DNA of 64,000 nt, from positions 34,380 through 98,379 of the forward strand of contig NZ_AZEZ01000099.1 of NCBI RefSeq assembly GCF_001434275.1, read 5' to 3'. Source of the DNA: Companilactobacillus mindensis DSM 14500. Its GTDB lineage: Bacteria; Bacillota; Bacilli; Lactobacillales; Lactobacillaceae. The translations under genes and the position numbers were made by a program. The notes beneath the pieces were generated by a model. That model was not told where the DNA came from, ran no database searches, and saw only the letters and a program-made list of their open reading frames with translations. This document shows positions 17,837 to 27,964 of this stretch, piece after piece (the stretch's first letter is position 1; each line of letters starts with the position of its first letter).

Positions 17837-18259
17837 TTACTTTACTTCAAAGCCCATACTTCTTGCAGTACCAGCAACCATACGCATTGCAGCTTCAACA
17901 CTAGCAGCGTTTAGGTCTTTCATCTTGGTTTCAGCAATTTCGCGAACTTGGTCTTCAGTAACTGTGGCAACCTTGTTTGTGTTAGGTTCGCCAGAGCCCT
18001 TTTCAACGCCAGCAGCTTTCTTCAATAGAACAGCAGCTGGTGGTGTCTTAGTAACGAAATCGAATGAACGGTCTTCATATACTGAGATAACAACAGGAAT
18101 AATCATTCCTCTTTGATCTTGTGTACGTGCATTGAAGTCCTTTGTAAAGGCAACAATGTTAATACCAGCTTGTCCTAAAGCAGGACCAACTGGAGGAGCT
18201 GGAGTAGCCTGTCCAGCAGGGATTTGTAATTTTACTACGTTAGCAACTTTTTTAGCCAC
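17837..18259 (-). CDS. rplK: 50S ribosomal protein L11
   Basis: L11 forms part of the factor-binding centre. The frame starts with GTG at 18259 (protein begins [18 protein letters not shown]) with AAGGAGG 8-9 nt upstream; longer in-frame starts lack support. 140 residues with N-terminal [14 protein letters not shown] and C-terminal rRNA-binding domain. Paired with rplA in the usual rplKA operon. Confidence 0.97.
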   Translation of the reverse strand: MAKKVANVVKLQIPAGQATPAPPVGPALGQAGINIVAFTKDFNARTQDQRGMIIPVVISVYEDRSFDFVTKTPPAAVLLKKAAGVEKGSGEPNTNKVATVTEDQVREIAETKMKDLNAASVEAAMRMVAGTARSMGFEVK

Positions 18260-18284
18260 GGTGCATACCTCCTTGTTCCGTGAT

Positions 18285-18319
18285 GTGGTCATGATGAGAA
18301 TCTAAATTTTCTCTCCCAC
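18285..18319 (-). promoter_or_regulatory. L1-binding mRNA hairpin upstream of rplK
   Basis: Minus-strand GTGGGAGAGAA, loop, TTCTC, ATCATGACCAC. It keeps the GTGGGAG...ATGACCAC elements of the L1 target in 23S rRNA and matches the hairpin before rplA with changes in the helix. Expected to let L1 repress rplK translation. Confidence 0.72.
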
Positions 18320-18384
18320 ATGTATGTCTCAAAAACATACCGTTATATAGTAGCACGGCCTACTAAGATTAGCAATAAGTATTA

Positions 18385-18926
18385 TTATTGTTTTTCAACA
18401 GATGTGAAGTCTACTTCAGCAGAAGTCATACGACCGAACATATCAACGTCGACCTTGAGTTTTCTGTGTTCGTCATCGATTTCAGTAATCTTACCAGTCA
18501 TATCTGAGAAAGCACCGTCAGTGATCTTAACTACTTCGCCCACTTCAAAGTCTGATGGTTTTTGTGAATCCATACCGAATTGACTCAAAATGTTGTCAAT
18601 TTCTTCTGGTAATAGTGGAGCAGGTTTACTACCCGAACCGTGACTGCCGACAAATCCGGTAACACCTGGTGTATTACGAACGATAAACCATGATTCATCA
18701 GACATAACCATTTCTACTAGAACGTAGCCAGGGAAAGTTTTTTCCATTTCTTTCTTTTCTTTACCGTTCTTCATTTTTGTTTCTTCTTCTTCAGGAACAA
18801 CTGCACGGAAAATGTAATCTTCCATACCCATTGATTGAGCACGTGATTCAAGATTTTCCTTAACTTTGTTTTCGTAACCTGAATAGGTATGTAGTACATA
18901 CCATTGTTTTTCGCCAGCTTCAGCCA
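18385..18926 (-). CDS. nusG: transcription termination/antitermination protein NusG
   Basis: NusG binds RNA polymerase and controls pausing. The protein starts MAEAGEKQWYVLHTYSGYENKV (ATG at 18926, GGAGGAAA upstream). NGN domain about 8-120, followed by a KOW domain with FEVGEVVKITDGAFSDMTGKI. 180 residues, normal. A hairpin with T-run lies between secE and nusG, so nusG expression may be attenuated. Confidence 0.96.
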
Positions 18927-18950
18927 TAATTTCCTCCAAAAAATTCAAAA

Positions 18951-18980
18951 TAAAAAAACTCCGAACTAAGGTCGAAGTTT
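18951..18980 (-). terminator. terminator or attenuator between secE and nusG
   Basis: On the minus strand AAACTTCGACC pairs with GTTCGGAGTTT (one mismatch, one wobble), followed by seven T. Its place inside the secE-nusG unit suggests partial termination. Confidence 0.65.
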
Positions 18981-19024
18981 TTCTCGTTGATAATATCATA
19001 GCAAATTTTGCTACGTCTTACAAT

Positions 19025-19210
19025 CTATTTACCCATTACAAATGTTTGTAATAGAGAAATTAGTCCCCAATCCACTAAAGCAAAGAAGATTGCGTACATT
19101 AATGATGTAGCGACAACAGTCCATGTATCACGTCTGTTTTCTTTGAATGTAGGCCAAACGACTAATTTCATTTCTTTATTGACACTACCAAAAAATTTAA
19201 ATAGTTTCAT
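19025..19210 (-). CDS. secE: preprotein translocase subunit SecE
   Basis: Single-span SecE of 61 residues: an amphipathic segment with the conserved VVWPTFKENRRDTWTVV followed by one transmembrane helix (about 31-52). GGAGGAAC precedes the ATG. Order rpmG-secE-nusG is the standard one. Confidence 0.95.
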   Translation of the reverse strand: MKLFKFFGSVNKEMKLVVWPTFKENRRDTWTVVATSLMYAIFFALVDWGLISLLQTFVMGK

Positions 19211-19224
19211 TTGTTCCTCCAGAA

Positions 19225-19374
19225 TTATCTTGTTTCTTTGTGCAAAGTATGTTTACCACAGTGTTTACAGAACTTCATGATCTCTAGACGTTCTGTACGA
19301 TTAGGGTTTTCTGTAACTGTGTAGTTTCTTGAACCACAAACAGTACAAGCAAGTGCGACTTTTCTTAATCCCAT
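19225..19374 (-). CDS. rpmG: 50S ribosomal protein L33
   Basis: A 49-residue protein read directly from the minus strand: [20 protein letters not shown] and so on, ending KHTLHKETR. Two CxxC pairs (C10/C13 and C37/C40) make it the zinc-binding C+ form of L33. It ends 15 bp before secE. The weak upstream SD (GGAGATAA) still fits. This is the copy commonly found in the sigH-rpmG-secE-nusG cluster. Confidence 0.95.
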   Translation of the reverse strand: MGLRKVALACTVCGSRNYTVTENPNRTERLEIMKFCKHCGKHTLHKETR

Positions 19375-19451
19375 TGTTTATCTCCAAAATCCAATTTATA
19401 TCTTAATCTTTTTAATTGTATACGTTCAGATATAAATTGTCCATTGCAAAC

Positions 19452-20027
19452 TCATGACAAATCAGTCGACGACTTGCCTTTATGTAACTTAGCTTGGGCT
19501 CTGTAGATAGCCGAATCAATTTTTTTCATATCGTATTTAGTTTGTTTTTGTAAATCTTCTTTAGATAATTTTCCAATTAAATATTGGAAAGCTAACAACT
19601 CTAGTTCGCTGAATTCAACTAGAACTTCTTGTAATTGTTTTTGGATGATTATACGACTACTGTCATTGATAGCACCGACATCAGCCTGTTCAGCCAATGG
19701 CACTGACTCAAGTGGCTTAGTACCAATGTTAGCTCTTCTCTTATGAGCATTGTCACGTCTGATACAGTCGACAATATAATTTTTAAATCTAAGTTTAAAG
19801 AAACTACCGAATTTTGATCCGCTATTTCCATCAAAAATCAAACAAGTCTGATAGCAAACTAACAAGGCATCTTGATACCAATCATTTGCTTCATAATTAT
19901 TGATGAAAAATTGTGAACGCAGATTATTGACCATCGGTTGATACTTTTCAACTAAATTAACAAGAGCTGCTGAATCATTGTTTTCTTTGACGCATTCAAT
20001 CCATAGCTGTTCTGTAGCTTCATTCAT
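19452..20027 (-). CDS. sigH: sigma-70 family RNA polymerase sigma factor, SigH/ComX-like
   Basis: A 191-residue sigma factor with region 2 (about 20-90: LVEKYQPMVNNLRSQF, NDWYQDALLVCYQTC) and a C-terminal helix-turn-helix region 4 (about 135-185). Synteny next to rpmG-secE-nusG is that of SigH in Bacillus and of the SigH/ComX-type competence factors of lactobacilli. Region 4 is short and diverged, as in that group. The SD is weak, suggesting low or conditional translation. An SOS-box-like palindrome and a plausible promoter lie upstream. Confidence 0.8.
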   Translation of the reverse strand: MNEATEQLWIECVKENNDSAALVNLVEKYQPMVNNLRSQFFINNYEANDWYQDALLVCYQTCLIFDGNSGSKFGSFFKLRFKNYIVDCIRRDNAHKRRANIGTKPLESVPLAEQADVGAINDSSRIIIQKQLQEVLVEFSELELLAFQYLIGKLSKEDLQKQTKYDMKKIDSAIYRAQAKLHKGKSSTDLS

Positions 20028-20062
20028 TTAGACTTTTTTACGGATAATAATTTTATGGTTAT

Positions 20063-20107
20063 AGAATAACATCTGTCTATACCAGATTGTAAGCGAACGT
20101 ACGTTTA
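20063..20107 (-). promoter_or_regulatory. promoter and SOS-like (LexA/DinR) box upstream of the sigma factor
   Basis: On the minus strand TTACAA (20087-20092) and TATTCT (20063-20068) are 18 nt apart. Just upstream is the palindrome CGAACGTACGTTTA (20094-20107), matching 13 of 14 positions of the Bacillus consensus CGAACRNRYGTTYC. Damage control of the sigma factor is inferred. Confidence 0.5.
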
Positions 20108-20111
20108 CAAA

Positions 20112-20156
20112 AAAATAGTATGAAATATAATTTACGAAATTATATTTCATACTATT
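20112..20156 (-). terminator. intrinsic terminator after rlmB
   Basis: AGTATGAAATATAATTT pairs with its complement around a short loop, then seven T on the minus strand. It ends the cysS-mrnC-rlmB unit. Confidence 0.88.
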
Positions 20157-20158
20157 AA

Positions 20159-20944
20159 TTAAGCATTACGTGAAGCAAAAGCTTGATACAACAAGATACC
20201 AGTAGCTACCGAAGCATTCAAACTTTGTACATGTCCCACCATAGGAATATTCAAGGTTTGATCGGCTTGTTTAAGAACTAATGGTGAAATACCCTTACCT
20301 TCATTACCAATGATCAGAGCGATGGCCCCTTTGGCATTCCAGTTACGGTAGTTGTCACCTTCCATAGCCGTACCAAAGACCCAAACGTTACGTTTCTTTA
20401 GGTCTTTAATAGTATTAACTAAATTAGTTACGCGAACGACTGGCACGTGTTCAATCGCACCAGTTGACGTCTTAGCAACGGTTGAAGTCAGTCCGGTTGA
20501 ACGATGCTTAGGTACGATAATACCATCGACACCCACAGCATCAGCGGTACGCATGATTGAGCCCAAATTGTGAGGATCTTCGATCTTATCAAGGATCAAG
20601 ATGAAAGGATCAGTCCCCTTCTTTTCGGCACTCTTGAAAATATCTTCCAATTCAGCGTATTGATAAGGAGCCACATAAGCTGCCATCCCTTGGTGATTGC
20701 CACCATTACTGATGTCGTCCAACTTGTTCTTAGGAACTTCTTGCACGATCAAACCATCACGTTTGGATAACTTGATAGCTTCACCAATATGTTCACTAGA
20801 AAGTCCCTTTTGAACGAGAACTTTATTGACACGTTGATCTGCAGTTGCGGACTTCAATAGTTCAATTACGGAATGTACTCCGTAAACTAATTCATTTTCT
20901 TCTAAATTGTTACTGTTGTTACGTCTATTCGAATTGTCTGTCAT
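20159..20944 (-). CDS. rlmB: 23S rRNA (guanosine(2251)-2'-O)-methyltransferase RlmB
   Basis: SpoU/TrmH-type methyltransferase with a trefoil knot. An asparagine-rich N-terminal tail leads into the substrate-binding domain (ELVYGVHSVIELLKS), and the three SpoU motifs follow: DPHNLGSIMRTADAVG, IGNEGKGISPLV, and PMVGHVQSLNASVATGI. ATG at 20944 is favoured by AGGTGA upstream; GTG at 20953 is possible. It overlaps the end of mrnC. Confidence 0.94.
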   Translation of the reverse strand: MTDNSNRRNNSNNLEENELVYGVHSVIELLKSATADQRVNKVLVQKGLSSEHIGEAIKLSKRDGLIVQEVPKNKLDDISNGGNHQGMAAYVAPYQYAELEDIFKSAEKKGTDPFILILDKIEDPHNLGSIMRTADAVGVDGIIVPKHRSTGLTSTVAKTSTGAIEHVPVVRVTNLVNTIKDLKKRNVWVFGTAMEGDNYRNWNAKGAIALIIGNEGKGISPLVLKQADQTLNIPMVGHVQSLNASVATGILLYQAFASRNA

Positions 20945-21338
20945 CGGCTTCACCTGTCTCCACTTCGTTTATGCACCACTGTGCTAATTCTTCTACACGT
21001 GCTTTGTTACCAGTAATATCTAAATAACCAAAAAGTGCTTCAAAACCAGTTGACATATGATATGTGACGACACTTGTATTCTTAGCTTTAGTATATTTTT
21101 TCGCATTGCGTCCGTTCTTATAAATTCTGATCTCTTCGTCAGACAAAACGTCCTTGTCGATCATCAGAGTTATCAAAGAAGCTTGAGCTTTCGCCGAAAC
21201 GTAATGCTTGGCTTGTCTTTGTAGTTCATTCACTTTAGAAATATTTTTGTTCAAGAGATGTTCACGAATATAAATTTCATAGACCGCATCTCCTAAATAT
21301 GCCAAAGTTACTCCGTTCAGTTGCTTAACATCAGTCAT
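20925..21338 (-). CDS. mrnC: Mini-ribonuclease 3
   Basis: Mini-III matures 23S rRNA ends. A 137-residue RNase III domain without the double-stranded-RNA-binding domain. The catalytic helix [11 protein letters not shown] (here [18 protein letters not shown] at about 11-28) carries the conserved acidic residues. It overlaps cysS by 8 bp and rlmB by about 20 bp, the conserved cysS-mrnC-rlmB order. Confidence 0.95.
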   Translation of the reverse strand: MTDVKQLNGVTLAYLGDAVYEIYIREHLLNKNISKVNELQRQAKHYVSAKAQASLITLMIDKDVLSDEEIRIYKNGRNAKKYTKAKNTSVVTYHMSTGFEALFGYLDITGNKARVEELAQWCINEVETGEADDRQFE

Positions 21339-22737
21339 TAATATGCCACCGTGTTCCTTGTGGTGTATCTTCGAGAATTACACCCATATCTTTTAGTTGA
21401 TCACGTAACTTGTCGCTGGTAGCAAAGTCTTTGTCTGCCCGAGCTTGGTCACGTTCATCGACCATCTTTTGAATTTCATCGGAAAGATCTTTTTGATCAT
21501 CCAACTTCACGCCCAAAATACTTGTCAAATCAACCATAGCTTTTAGGATAACATTTGCAGGAATTTCCGCAACCGTCTCTGAAGCAGCGTAGTTGTTTGC
21601 CAAACTGACTAAGTTGAATATTTCCGTCAAACCATTTTGAACGTTGAAATCGTCGTTCATGGCTGTCTTAAAGTCAGTTTCAATCTTAATTACTTGAGCT
21701 TTGATATCAGCATCGTCATCGTCAGTAGCGCCATCCAATCGGAACTTCAAATTGTTATAAGCTGTCTTGATCTTATTCAAATTATCGGCTGCTTTTTGAA
21801 GATTTGATTGAGAATATTCCAATGGTCGACGATAGTGCGTTGATGACAAGAAGAAACGTAAAACTTGTGGGTCAGTTTTCTTAACTAAATCATGGACCGT
21901 CACAAAGTTTCCAAGTGATTTACTCATCTTCTCGTTGTTCTCAACCGTTACGAAACCATTGTGCATCCAATAGTTGACGAATTTTTGACCAGTCTTAGCT
22001 TCACTTTGGGCAATTTCATTTTCGTGGTGAGGGAATTCCAAATCTTGACCGCCACCGTGAATGTCAAAAGTATCACCTAAATATTTAGTCGACATGACTG
22101 AACATTCAATGTGCCAACCGGGACGCCCTTCGCCCCAAGGCGAATCCCATTTGATCTCGCCTGGTTTAGCTTTCTTCCAGAGCGCAAAGTCGATTGGATC
22201 TTGTTTCTTAGCAAATTCAGCATCGCCAACGTGTTCGGAAGCACCTTCAACTAATTGATCGATATTTTGATCAGAAAGTTCACCATAATGTTTGAATTTT
22301 CTAGCCCGATAGAAGACATCCCCTTGTGATTCATAGGCGTAGTCTTTGGCAACTAAGTCCTTGATAAAATCGATAATTTCCGGAATGTTATCAGTAGCTC
22401 GTGGATTGATAGTGGCTCTTTGGACGTTGATCGCATCGATATCTTCATAAAAAGCTTTGATGAAACGATCAGCTACTTCAGGAACGGTGATCCCTTCACG
22501 GTTAGCCTCTTTGATCATCTTGTCATCAACATCGGTAAAGTTGGAAACAAACTTAACTTTGTATCCTAAAAATTCCAAATAACGGCGGACGGTATCAAAA
22601 GCTACGATCGAACGAGCATTCCCGATATGAATGTAATTGTAAACCGTGGGACCACAGACATACATGTGAACTTCATTCGGTATTATGGGCTTAAATTCTT
22701 CCTTCTCACGAGTCATTGTATTGAAAATCTTTAACAT
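21331..22737 (-). CDS. cysS: cysteine--tRNA ligase
   Basis: Class I synthetase, 468 residues. C28 begins the zinc-binding [13 protein letters not shown] motif, with HIGN at 37-40, and KMSKS is present ([10 protein letters not shown]). The further zinc ligands (the cysteine in WHIECSVM and the histidines in FPHHENE) are intact. ATG at 22737 has AGGTGA upstream. No T-box leader is seen; transcription probably starts downstream of the gltX terminator or reads through it. Confidence 0.97.
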   Translation of the reverse strand: MLKIFNTMTREKEEFKPIIPNEVHMYVCGPTVYNYIHIGNARSIVAFDTVRRYLEFLGYKVKFVSNFTDVDDKMIKEANREGITVPEVADRFIKAFYEDIDAINVQRATINPRATDNIPEIIDFIKDLVAKDYAYESQGDVFYRARKFKHYGELSDQNIDQLVEGASEHVGDAEFAKKQDPIDFALWKKAKPGEIKWDSPWGEGRPGWHIECSVMSTKYLGDTFDIHGGGQDLEFPHHENEIAQSEAKTGQKFVNYWMHNGFVTVENNEKMSKSLGNFVTVHDLVKKTDPQVLRFFLSSTHYRRPLEYSQSNLQKAADNLNKIKTAYNNLKFRLDGATDDDDADIKAQVIKIETDFKTAMNDDFNVQNGLTEIFNLVSLANNYAASETVAEIPANVILKAMVDLTSILGVKLDDQKDLSDEIQKMVDERDQARADKDFATSDKLRDQLKDMGVILEDTPQGTRWHIND

Positions 22738-22756
22738 ACATTTCACCTACCTAATA

Positions 22757-22798
22757 AAAAAGAGGCTGGAGGCAAAACTAAGTTTTCCTTCAACCTCT
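22757..22798 (-). terminator. intrinsic terminator after gltX
   Basis: GAGGTTGAAGG pairs with CCTCCAGCCTC on the minus strand (one mismatch, one wobble), followed by six T. Confidence 0.82.
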
Positions 22799-22827
22799 CT
22801 CTTTAATTTTTTTCTGTTTTAAAAATC

Positions 22828-24324
22828 TTAGTTCATTTCTGCAAGAGTCTTCTTGATGTTACTAATAGCAGCATCTTTACCGAACAATTCGATAGTTTCA
22901 GCGATTGCAGGGCCATGCATAGTTCTTGTAGCTGCGATACGTGCAGGCATGTATAGTTTTCTACCCTTAACGCCAGTATCAGCACGAACTGATTGGATAG
23001 CATTCATGATTTGTGTGGCTGTGAAACGATCTAGATTTTCTAGCTTGCCTAACAAGTCATTGATAGCTGTCTTGGCATCGTCATCTTCAAGTTCTTTTTG
23101 TTCGTCGTCTGTTAGGTGTTCTGGTTGGTTAAAGAAGACATCTGACAAGTCAACGATTTGTTGTGTGTAACTCATTTGTGGCATGTAAAGTTCTGTCAAG
23201 TGACGGACCCATTGGATCTCATCAGTTGATGGGTTGGCTTGAATACGTTTAGCTTCGATCAAGTTAGCAATTACTAGATCAGTAATTTCTGAAACATCGG
23301 CACTCTTAACGTATTGGTTGTTGACCCATTCAAGCTTCTTTTGATCGAACTTAGCAGGTGATTTACTCAAACGGTGTTCATCGAAGATCTTGATGAATTG
23401 CTTGCGTGTGAATAATTCATCTTCACCAACTGGTGACCAGCCCAATAGAGCAATAAAGTTAAACATAGCTTCTGGTAAGTAACCTAATTCACGGTATTGT
23501 TCGATGAATTGGAGAATTGATTCATCACGCTTACTTAATTTCTTACCAGTTTCAGTATTGATGATAAGTGTCATGTGACCGAACTTAGGAGCTTCCCAGC
23601 CAAGTGCTTCGTAGATCATCAATTGTTTTGGTGTGTTAGCAACGTGATCATCACCACGAAGAACATGAGAGATTTCCATCAAGTGGTCATCAATAACAAC
23701 GGCAAAGTTGTATGTAGGCATACCATCACGTTTTTGAATAACCCAATCGCCACCGATTGTATCAGAACCGATTGAAACTTTACCCTTTACGATATCGTCC
23801 CATTCATAGTTCTTACCAACTGGTACGTGGAATCTGACAACTGGTTGTAAACCAGCATCTTCGGCCTTTTTAATTGCAGCAGCCTTTTGTTCTTCAGACA
23901 TGCCTTCGAATTCGTATTCGTAGTGAGGCATTTGACCATGAGCTTCTTGGTCTTCACGCATCTTTGTTAGTTGTTCTTCAGTCAGATATGATTTATAAGC
24001 CAAGCCCTTTTCAAGTAATTCATCAATGTATTTTTGATAAATATCTTTTCTTTCTGATTGACGATAAGGACCATAGTCACCACCGACATCTGGACCTTCA
24101 TCCCAATCAACGCCAAGCCATTTAAGGTTTTCTAGTTGACTCTTTGTACCACCTTTAACGTTACGTTTTGTATCAGTATCTTCGATACGGATAACGAAAG
24201 TTCCCTTGTGACTACGTGCGAACAAGTAGTTAAAGATAGCTGTTCTAGCGTTCCCAATGTGCAAGTGACCTGTTGGACTTGGTGCATATCTTACACGAAT
24301 TTTGTTATCTGACTTTTTTGCCAT
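22828..24324 (-). CDS. gltX: glutamate--tRNA ligase
   Basis: Class I synthetase of 498 residues. HIGN is at 22-25 within [15 protein letters not shown] and the KMSKS counterpart is KLSKR. Start ATG at 24324 follows GGGGAGAA; an upstream extension inside the yacL frame is rejected. Lactobacilli usually make Gln-tRNA through this non-discriminating enzyme plus GatCAB. It overlaps the end of yacL by 20 bp. Confidence 0.97.
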   Translation of the reverse strand: MAKKSDNKIRVRYAPSPTGHLHIGNARTAIFNYLFARSHKGTFVIRIEDTDTKRNVKGGTKSQLENLKWLGVDWDEGPDVGGDYGPYRQSERKDIYQKYIDELLEKGLAYKSYLTEEQLTKMREDQEAHGQMPHYEYEFEGMSEEQKAAAIKKAEDAGLQPVVRFHVPVGKNYEWDDIVKGKVSIGSDTIGGDWVIQKRDGMPTYNFAVVIDDHLMEISHVLRGDDHVANTPKQLMIYEALGWEAPKFGHMTLIINTETGKKLSKRDESILQFIEQYRELGYLPEAMFNFIALLGWSPVGEDELFTRKQFIKIFDEHRLSKSPAKFDQKKLEWVNNQYVKSADVSEITDLVIANLIEAKRIQANPSTDEIQWVRHLTELYMPQMSYTQQIVDLSDVFFNQPEHLTDDEQKELEDDDAKTAINDLLGKLENLDRFTATQIMNAIQSVRADTGVKGRKLYMPARIAATRTMHGPAIAETIELFGKDAAISNIKKTLAEMN

Positions 24325-25582
24325 TTCTTTGTTCTCCCCTTTTATTTCTCGAGTTGTTTCTATTCGAATTCCGGTTGCCATTATTATTGGAACGGTTCTT
24401 GCCGCTGCCTTTGTTCTGACTAGCGGAATTCTCCTTGGCACTACTCTTTTCCTGGATACCATGCATTGAATGTTTAGGTTTTGCAAAAATCATTTTACCA
24501 GCATCAGTCTGCAATGCACTAGTTACGATGACATCAATACTCTTGTTGATGAAGTATTTACCTTCTTCAACGACGACCATTGTTCCATCTTCTAGGTATG
24601 CAACACCTTGTTCTCTTTCAGTACCCTCTTTAATAACTTTAACAGTCATCGTCTCGCCTGGCAAAACCATCGGTTTCAAAACTTTGGCTAATTCGTTAAT
24701 ATTGAGGACCTGAACATTCTGAAATTCACTTACCTTACTTAAATTATAATCATTTGTGATGACAGCACCACCGATTTCTTTAGCTAATTTAAGTAATTTC
24801 ATATCAACTTCTGGAATATTATCATAATCACGCGTCGTTGTCTCATAGTTGATGGTTTGATCCATCTTGATCTCGTTTAGGATATCCAAGCCACGACGGC
24901 CACGTTCACGCTTTTGATTGTCACTGGAATCGGAGATCAGTTGTAATTCATGAACCACGAAGTCCGGGATCATCAACTTACCTTCCAAAAATCCAGTCTG
25001 AGCTAATTGGTGGATACGACCATCGATAACAACTGACGTATCCAAGATCTTGTATGGATAAAAATCCTTTTTAGCTGAACGACGAGTTACTTCGCCTTCT
25101 GGGGCTATCTCGCTGTTTTTATCGTTTGCTTTATTGTTATTACTATTGTTTCGTCTAGAAATTGAGAAATTGTTCCAATCGTTACGACGACTAGTTCCCA
25201 TTCTAAATCCTAACCATCCGAAGACGATCATCAAGATTACTGGGATCACATTTGAAAACATATTGTGCATCATATAGAACGGTATCGAGATGATGTTAGC
25301 CAAAACCAAGCCACCGATCAAGAAACCTAAACCATAAATGATCCAACCTGGAGATCTAGAGTTCAAATATTTTTCGATTCGTTGGTTCAGATCCATCACT
25401 GGTTTAACAAACAAGAACGACAAGAAATAAAATATAATACATCCAATAAGTCCGTCAAAATAGCCGTTATTGACAAAAGCAATTCCTGCTAAACCTGAAA
25501 CTTCCCACAAACTAGGTAAAACTGTAATTCCGACAGCGATACCTAATAGTGCAAAGATAATGTTTATTACTACTTTTCGCAT
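24305..25582 (-). CDS. yacL: PIN/TRAM domain membrane protein, YacL family
   Basis: A 425-residue protein with four N-terminal transmembrane segments (about 7-23, 42-60, 79-100, 111-128), a PIN nuclease-like domain (from about 178, [11 protein letters not shown], with later acidic residues [10 protein letters not shown]), and a TRAM domain (about 305-370). The last 40 residues are an Asn/Arg/Ser-rich low-complexity tail, longer than I expect for the family. PIN domains are metal-dependent RNases; the cellular substrate of YacL is not established. Operon radA-yacL-gltX. Confidence 0.88.
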   Translation of the reverse strand: MRKVVINIIFALLGIAVGITVLPSLWEVSGLAGIAFVNNGYFDGLIGCIIFYFLSFLFVKPVMDLNQRIEKYLNSRSPGWIIYGLGFLIGGLVLANIISIPFYMMHNMFSNVIPVILMIVFGWLGFRMGTSRRNDWNNFSISRRNNSNNNKANDKNSEIAPEGEVTRRSAKKDFYPYKILDTSVVIDGRIHQLAQTGFLEGKLMIPDFVVHELQLISDSSDNQKRERGRRGLDILNEIKMDQTINYETTTRDYDNIPEVDMKLLKLAKEIGGAVITNDYNLSKVSEFQNVQVLNINELAKVLKPMVLPGETMTVKVIKEGTEREQGVAYLEDGTMVVVEEGKYFINKSIDVIVTSALQTDAGKMIFAKPKHSMHGIQEKSSAKENSASQNKGSGKNRSNNNGNRNSNRNNSRNKRGEQRNGKKVR

Positions 25583-25592
25583 AAAAACCTCC

Positions 25593-26969
25593 TTAATTAA
25601 AAATTTTATGCATTGCATCCGCTACGGTACTAACACCGATTATTTGTATTTTATTATCTTTGGCCCAATCGCCAAGATTATTCTTAGGAATAAAAATCCG
25701 CTTGAATCCTAATTTTTCTGCCTCATTGACCCGTTGGTCGATGCGGTTGACCCGACGTACTTCACCTGTCAAACCAACTTCACCAACAAAACAGTCGGTC
25801 CCAGGAATACCTTTATTCTTATAACTGGAAGCGATCGACATTGCCAATGCCAGATCGATTGCAGGTTCATCAAGTTTGACCCCACCAGTTGATTTCAAAT
25901 AGGCATCCTGATTTTGAAGCATCAAATTACCACGCTTTTCCAAAACCGCCATAATAACAGATACTCGGTTATGATCCAATCCGGTAGCCGTCCGTTTAGC
26001 ATTTCCAAAAACAGTCGGCGTGATCAACGATTGAATCTCTACCAAAATTGGTCTCGTACCTTCCATGGAAACTACCACAGCTGAACCATTAGTATCAGCT
26101 AAACGTTCTTCTAGGAAAATCTCTGATGGATTAGCAACTTCCACCAGACCTTGAGTCCGCATCTCAAAGATGCCGATCTCATTAGTTGAACCAAATCGGT
26201 TCTTAACTGAACGCAAAATTCGATAACTGTGGTGTGTGTCCCCTTCAAAGTATAGAACAGTATCCACCATATGTTCCAAAATTTTTGGACCGGCAATGGC
26301 ACCGCCTTTAGTAACGTGTCCTACGACAAAAATAGTTATGTTTTGTTGCTTGGCAATATTCATCAACTCGGCCGTTACTTCTCTGATTTGAGAAATACTA
26401 CCGACGGCTGAAGTGATCTCAGGCTCATCCATTGTCTGAACTGAATCGATGATCAAGAAATCTGGGTGCATTTCGTCGATTGTTTGGCGAATGTAACTCA
26501 TATCAGTTTGAGGGTAAAGATATAAGTTGTCGCCACTGATATTCAATCGATCGGCCCGCATTTTGATCTGCGAAGCACTCTCTTCACCAGAAACATACAA
26601 AACTTTGTCGCCATCTTTAGCCAGTTGACCGGAAACTTGCGTTAAGAGCGTTGATTTACCGATTCCGGGATCCCCACCAATCAAAATCAACGAACCCGGT
26701 ACGATACCGCCGCCCAAAACTCGATTCAATTCGTCCATATCAGTCTTAACGCGGGGTTCTTTTTCAAAAGATACCTCATCGATTTTAACTGGTTTGGCTT
26801 CACGGTCACTGACGCGCCGACTCGGAGTAGCACTAGCTTTGGCCGCTTCATTGTGCTCTACTTCTTCAACCATTTGGTTCCAAGAGCCACAATTAGGACA
26901 GCGTCCTAAATATTTGGGTGATACATAACCACAATTTTGACAAACAAATTTTGTTTTAGCTTTAGCCAA
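25593..26969 (-). CDS. radA: DNA repair protein RadA
   Basis: RecA-related branch-migration ATPase. Zinc finger C10, C13, C24 and C27, Walker [11 protein letters not shown] near 98-107, the RadA-specific KNRFG motif, and a C-terminal Lon-protease-like domain. The start is TTG at 26969, with AAAGGAAC upstream. 458 residues. Its place before yacL-gltX and after dut is common in lactobacilli. Confidence 0.96.
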   Translation of the reverse strand: MAKAKTKFVCQNCGYVSPKYLGRCPNCGSWNQMVEEVEHNEAAKASATPSRRVSDREAKPVKIDEVSFEKEPRVKTDMDELNRVLGGGIVPGSLILIGGDPGIGKSTLLTQVSGQLAKDGDKVLYVSGEESASQIKMRADRLNISGDNLYLYPQTDMSYIRQTIDEMHPDFLIIDSVQTMDEPEITSAVGSISQIREVTAELMNIAKQQNITIFVVGHVTKGGAIAGPKILEHMVDTVLYFEGDTHHSYRILRSVKNRFGSTNEIGIFEMRTQGLVEVANPSEIFLEERLADTNGSAVVVSMEGTRPILVEIQSLITPTVFGNAKRTATGLDHNRVSVIMAVLEKRGNLMLQNQDAYLKSTGGVKLDEPAIDLALAMSIASSYKNKGIPGTDCFVGEVGLTGEVRRVNRIDQRVNEAEKLGFKRIFIPKNNLGDWAKDNKIQIIGVSTVADAMHKIFN

Positions 26970-26987
26970 TAAATTAGTTCCTTTCCA

Positions 26988-27530
26988 TTATATTCCTGAA
27001 GAACCAAATCCTCCATGACGAACGTTGATTCCACCTTCATCGTCATCAGTTGTTAAATACTTGATGAAAATTCCTTGAGCCAAACGTTCGCCCTTCTTTA
27101 CTTTGTAGTCCACTGGGAAAAAGTTGATCAATTGTACAAACAATTCCCCTTCGTTGCTACTATTATTATAGTAGTCAGCATCAACTACTCCAATACCGTT
27201 AGGAATCGACAAGCCACGCTTCAAAGGATTGCTGGAACGGCTGGCAATGATCAACACTTCATCGTCTTGCATAAATGCTTTGATACCAGTAGGCACCAAA
27301 ACTGGCTTGATAGATTTTTGAACTTCAGCTATTTTGGTATCGTCCATTTTGCCCTTGTTGAGCAAAAATTTCAACACATTCAAAACTCCAAATTTCCAAA
27401 TTGAAGGTACTACAAAATCTTGTGCACTTTCAATATCATAACCGGCAGCATTTTTAGTTTGACGAACCGGAAGATTGATTCCCTGACCTTCGTATTTTGT
27501 TACAATTTCAAATCCACGTTTTTTTGTCAA
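26988..27530 (-). CDS. dut: dUTP diphosphatase
   Basis: A trimeric-type dUTPase of 180 residues that removes dUTP and supplies dUMP. Motifs: AAGYDIESA (I), ASRSSNPLKRG (II), NGIGVVDADYYNN (III), ERLAQGIF (IV) and the C-terminal GGFGSSGI (V). An insert of about 30 residues follows motif I (PSIWKFGVLNVLKFLLNKGK), seen in lactobacillar forms. The start is TTG at 27530 with AAGGAG upstream. Confidence 0.93.
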   Translation of the reverse strand: MTKKRGFEIVTKYEGQGINLPVRQTKNAAGYDIESAQDFVVPSIWKFGVLNVLKFLLNKGKMDDTKIAEVQKSIKPVLVPTGIKAFMQDDEVLIIASRSSNPLKRGLSIPNGIGVVDADYYNNSSNEGELFVQLINFFPVDYKVKKGERLAQGIFIKYLTTDDDEGGINVRHGGFGSSGI

Positions 27531-27591
27531 ATCGAAAACTCCTTAAGCATTAGATAACTAAAATAATAGCATTTTAACCGCTATAAGACTA

Positions 27592-27619
27592 TTCATAACG
27601 CTGACTTTCTTCATATAAT
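27592..27619 (+). promoter_or_regulatory. promoter for GNAT-rpiA-pepC
   Basis: TTCATA and a perfect TATAAT are separated by 16 nt, about 40 nt upstream of the first plus-strand gene after the divergent switch. Confidence 0.55.
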
Positions 27620-27661
27620 AGAGTAGTATAAAATTAAATTAATTAAGCAGGAGGTAGTTAT

Positions 27662-27964
27662 ATGGAAATGAAACATGAGGATGGTCGTTTCTATCTCGAA
27701 GATAACGGCGAAATGATTGGTGAAATAACTTATTCTAAAGTTAAAGATGGCGTTATTTCGCTCGACCACACATATGTCAGTGACAGTTATCGTGGTCAAG
27801 GATTGGCTGGAAAGCTTTTCAATGCAGCCGTTGACTTTGCTGATCTAAAGAGTCTTAAAATCGTACCCATTTGCGAATATGCTAAGGCTGCTTTTGAGAA
27901 GAAGCCAGAAATCAGATTTTTATTGACGGAAAATTACCAAAAGCTATTAAAGGGGGAAAATTAG
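27662..27964 (+). CDS. GNAT family N-acetyltransferase (YjdJ-like)
   Basis: A 100-residue mini-GNAT of the COG2388 type. The acetyl-CoA motif is YRGQGLAGKLF at about 41-51; the preceding strand is LDHTYV, and a C-terminal CEYAKAAFEKKPEI is typical. Such proteins usually acetylate small or unknown substrates. GGAGG precedes the ATG. Its TAG stop is directly followed by the TTG start of rpiA. Confidence 0.88.
   Translation: MEMKHEDGRFYLEDNGEMIGEITYSKVKDGVISLDHTYVSDSYRGQGLAGKLFNAAVDFADLKSLKIVPICEYAKAAFEKKPEIRFLLTENYQKLLKGEN

Noticed and set aside
22738..22827. T-box leader before cysS
   Set aside because: Only a terminator hairpin is present; there is no T-box core sequence or specifier stem.
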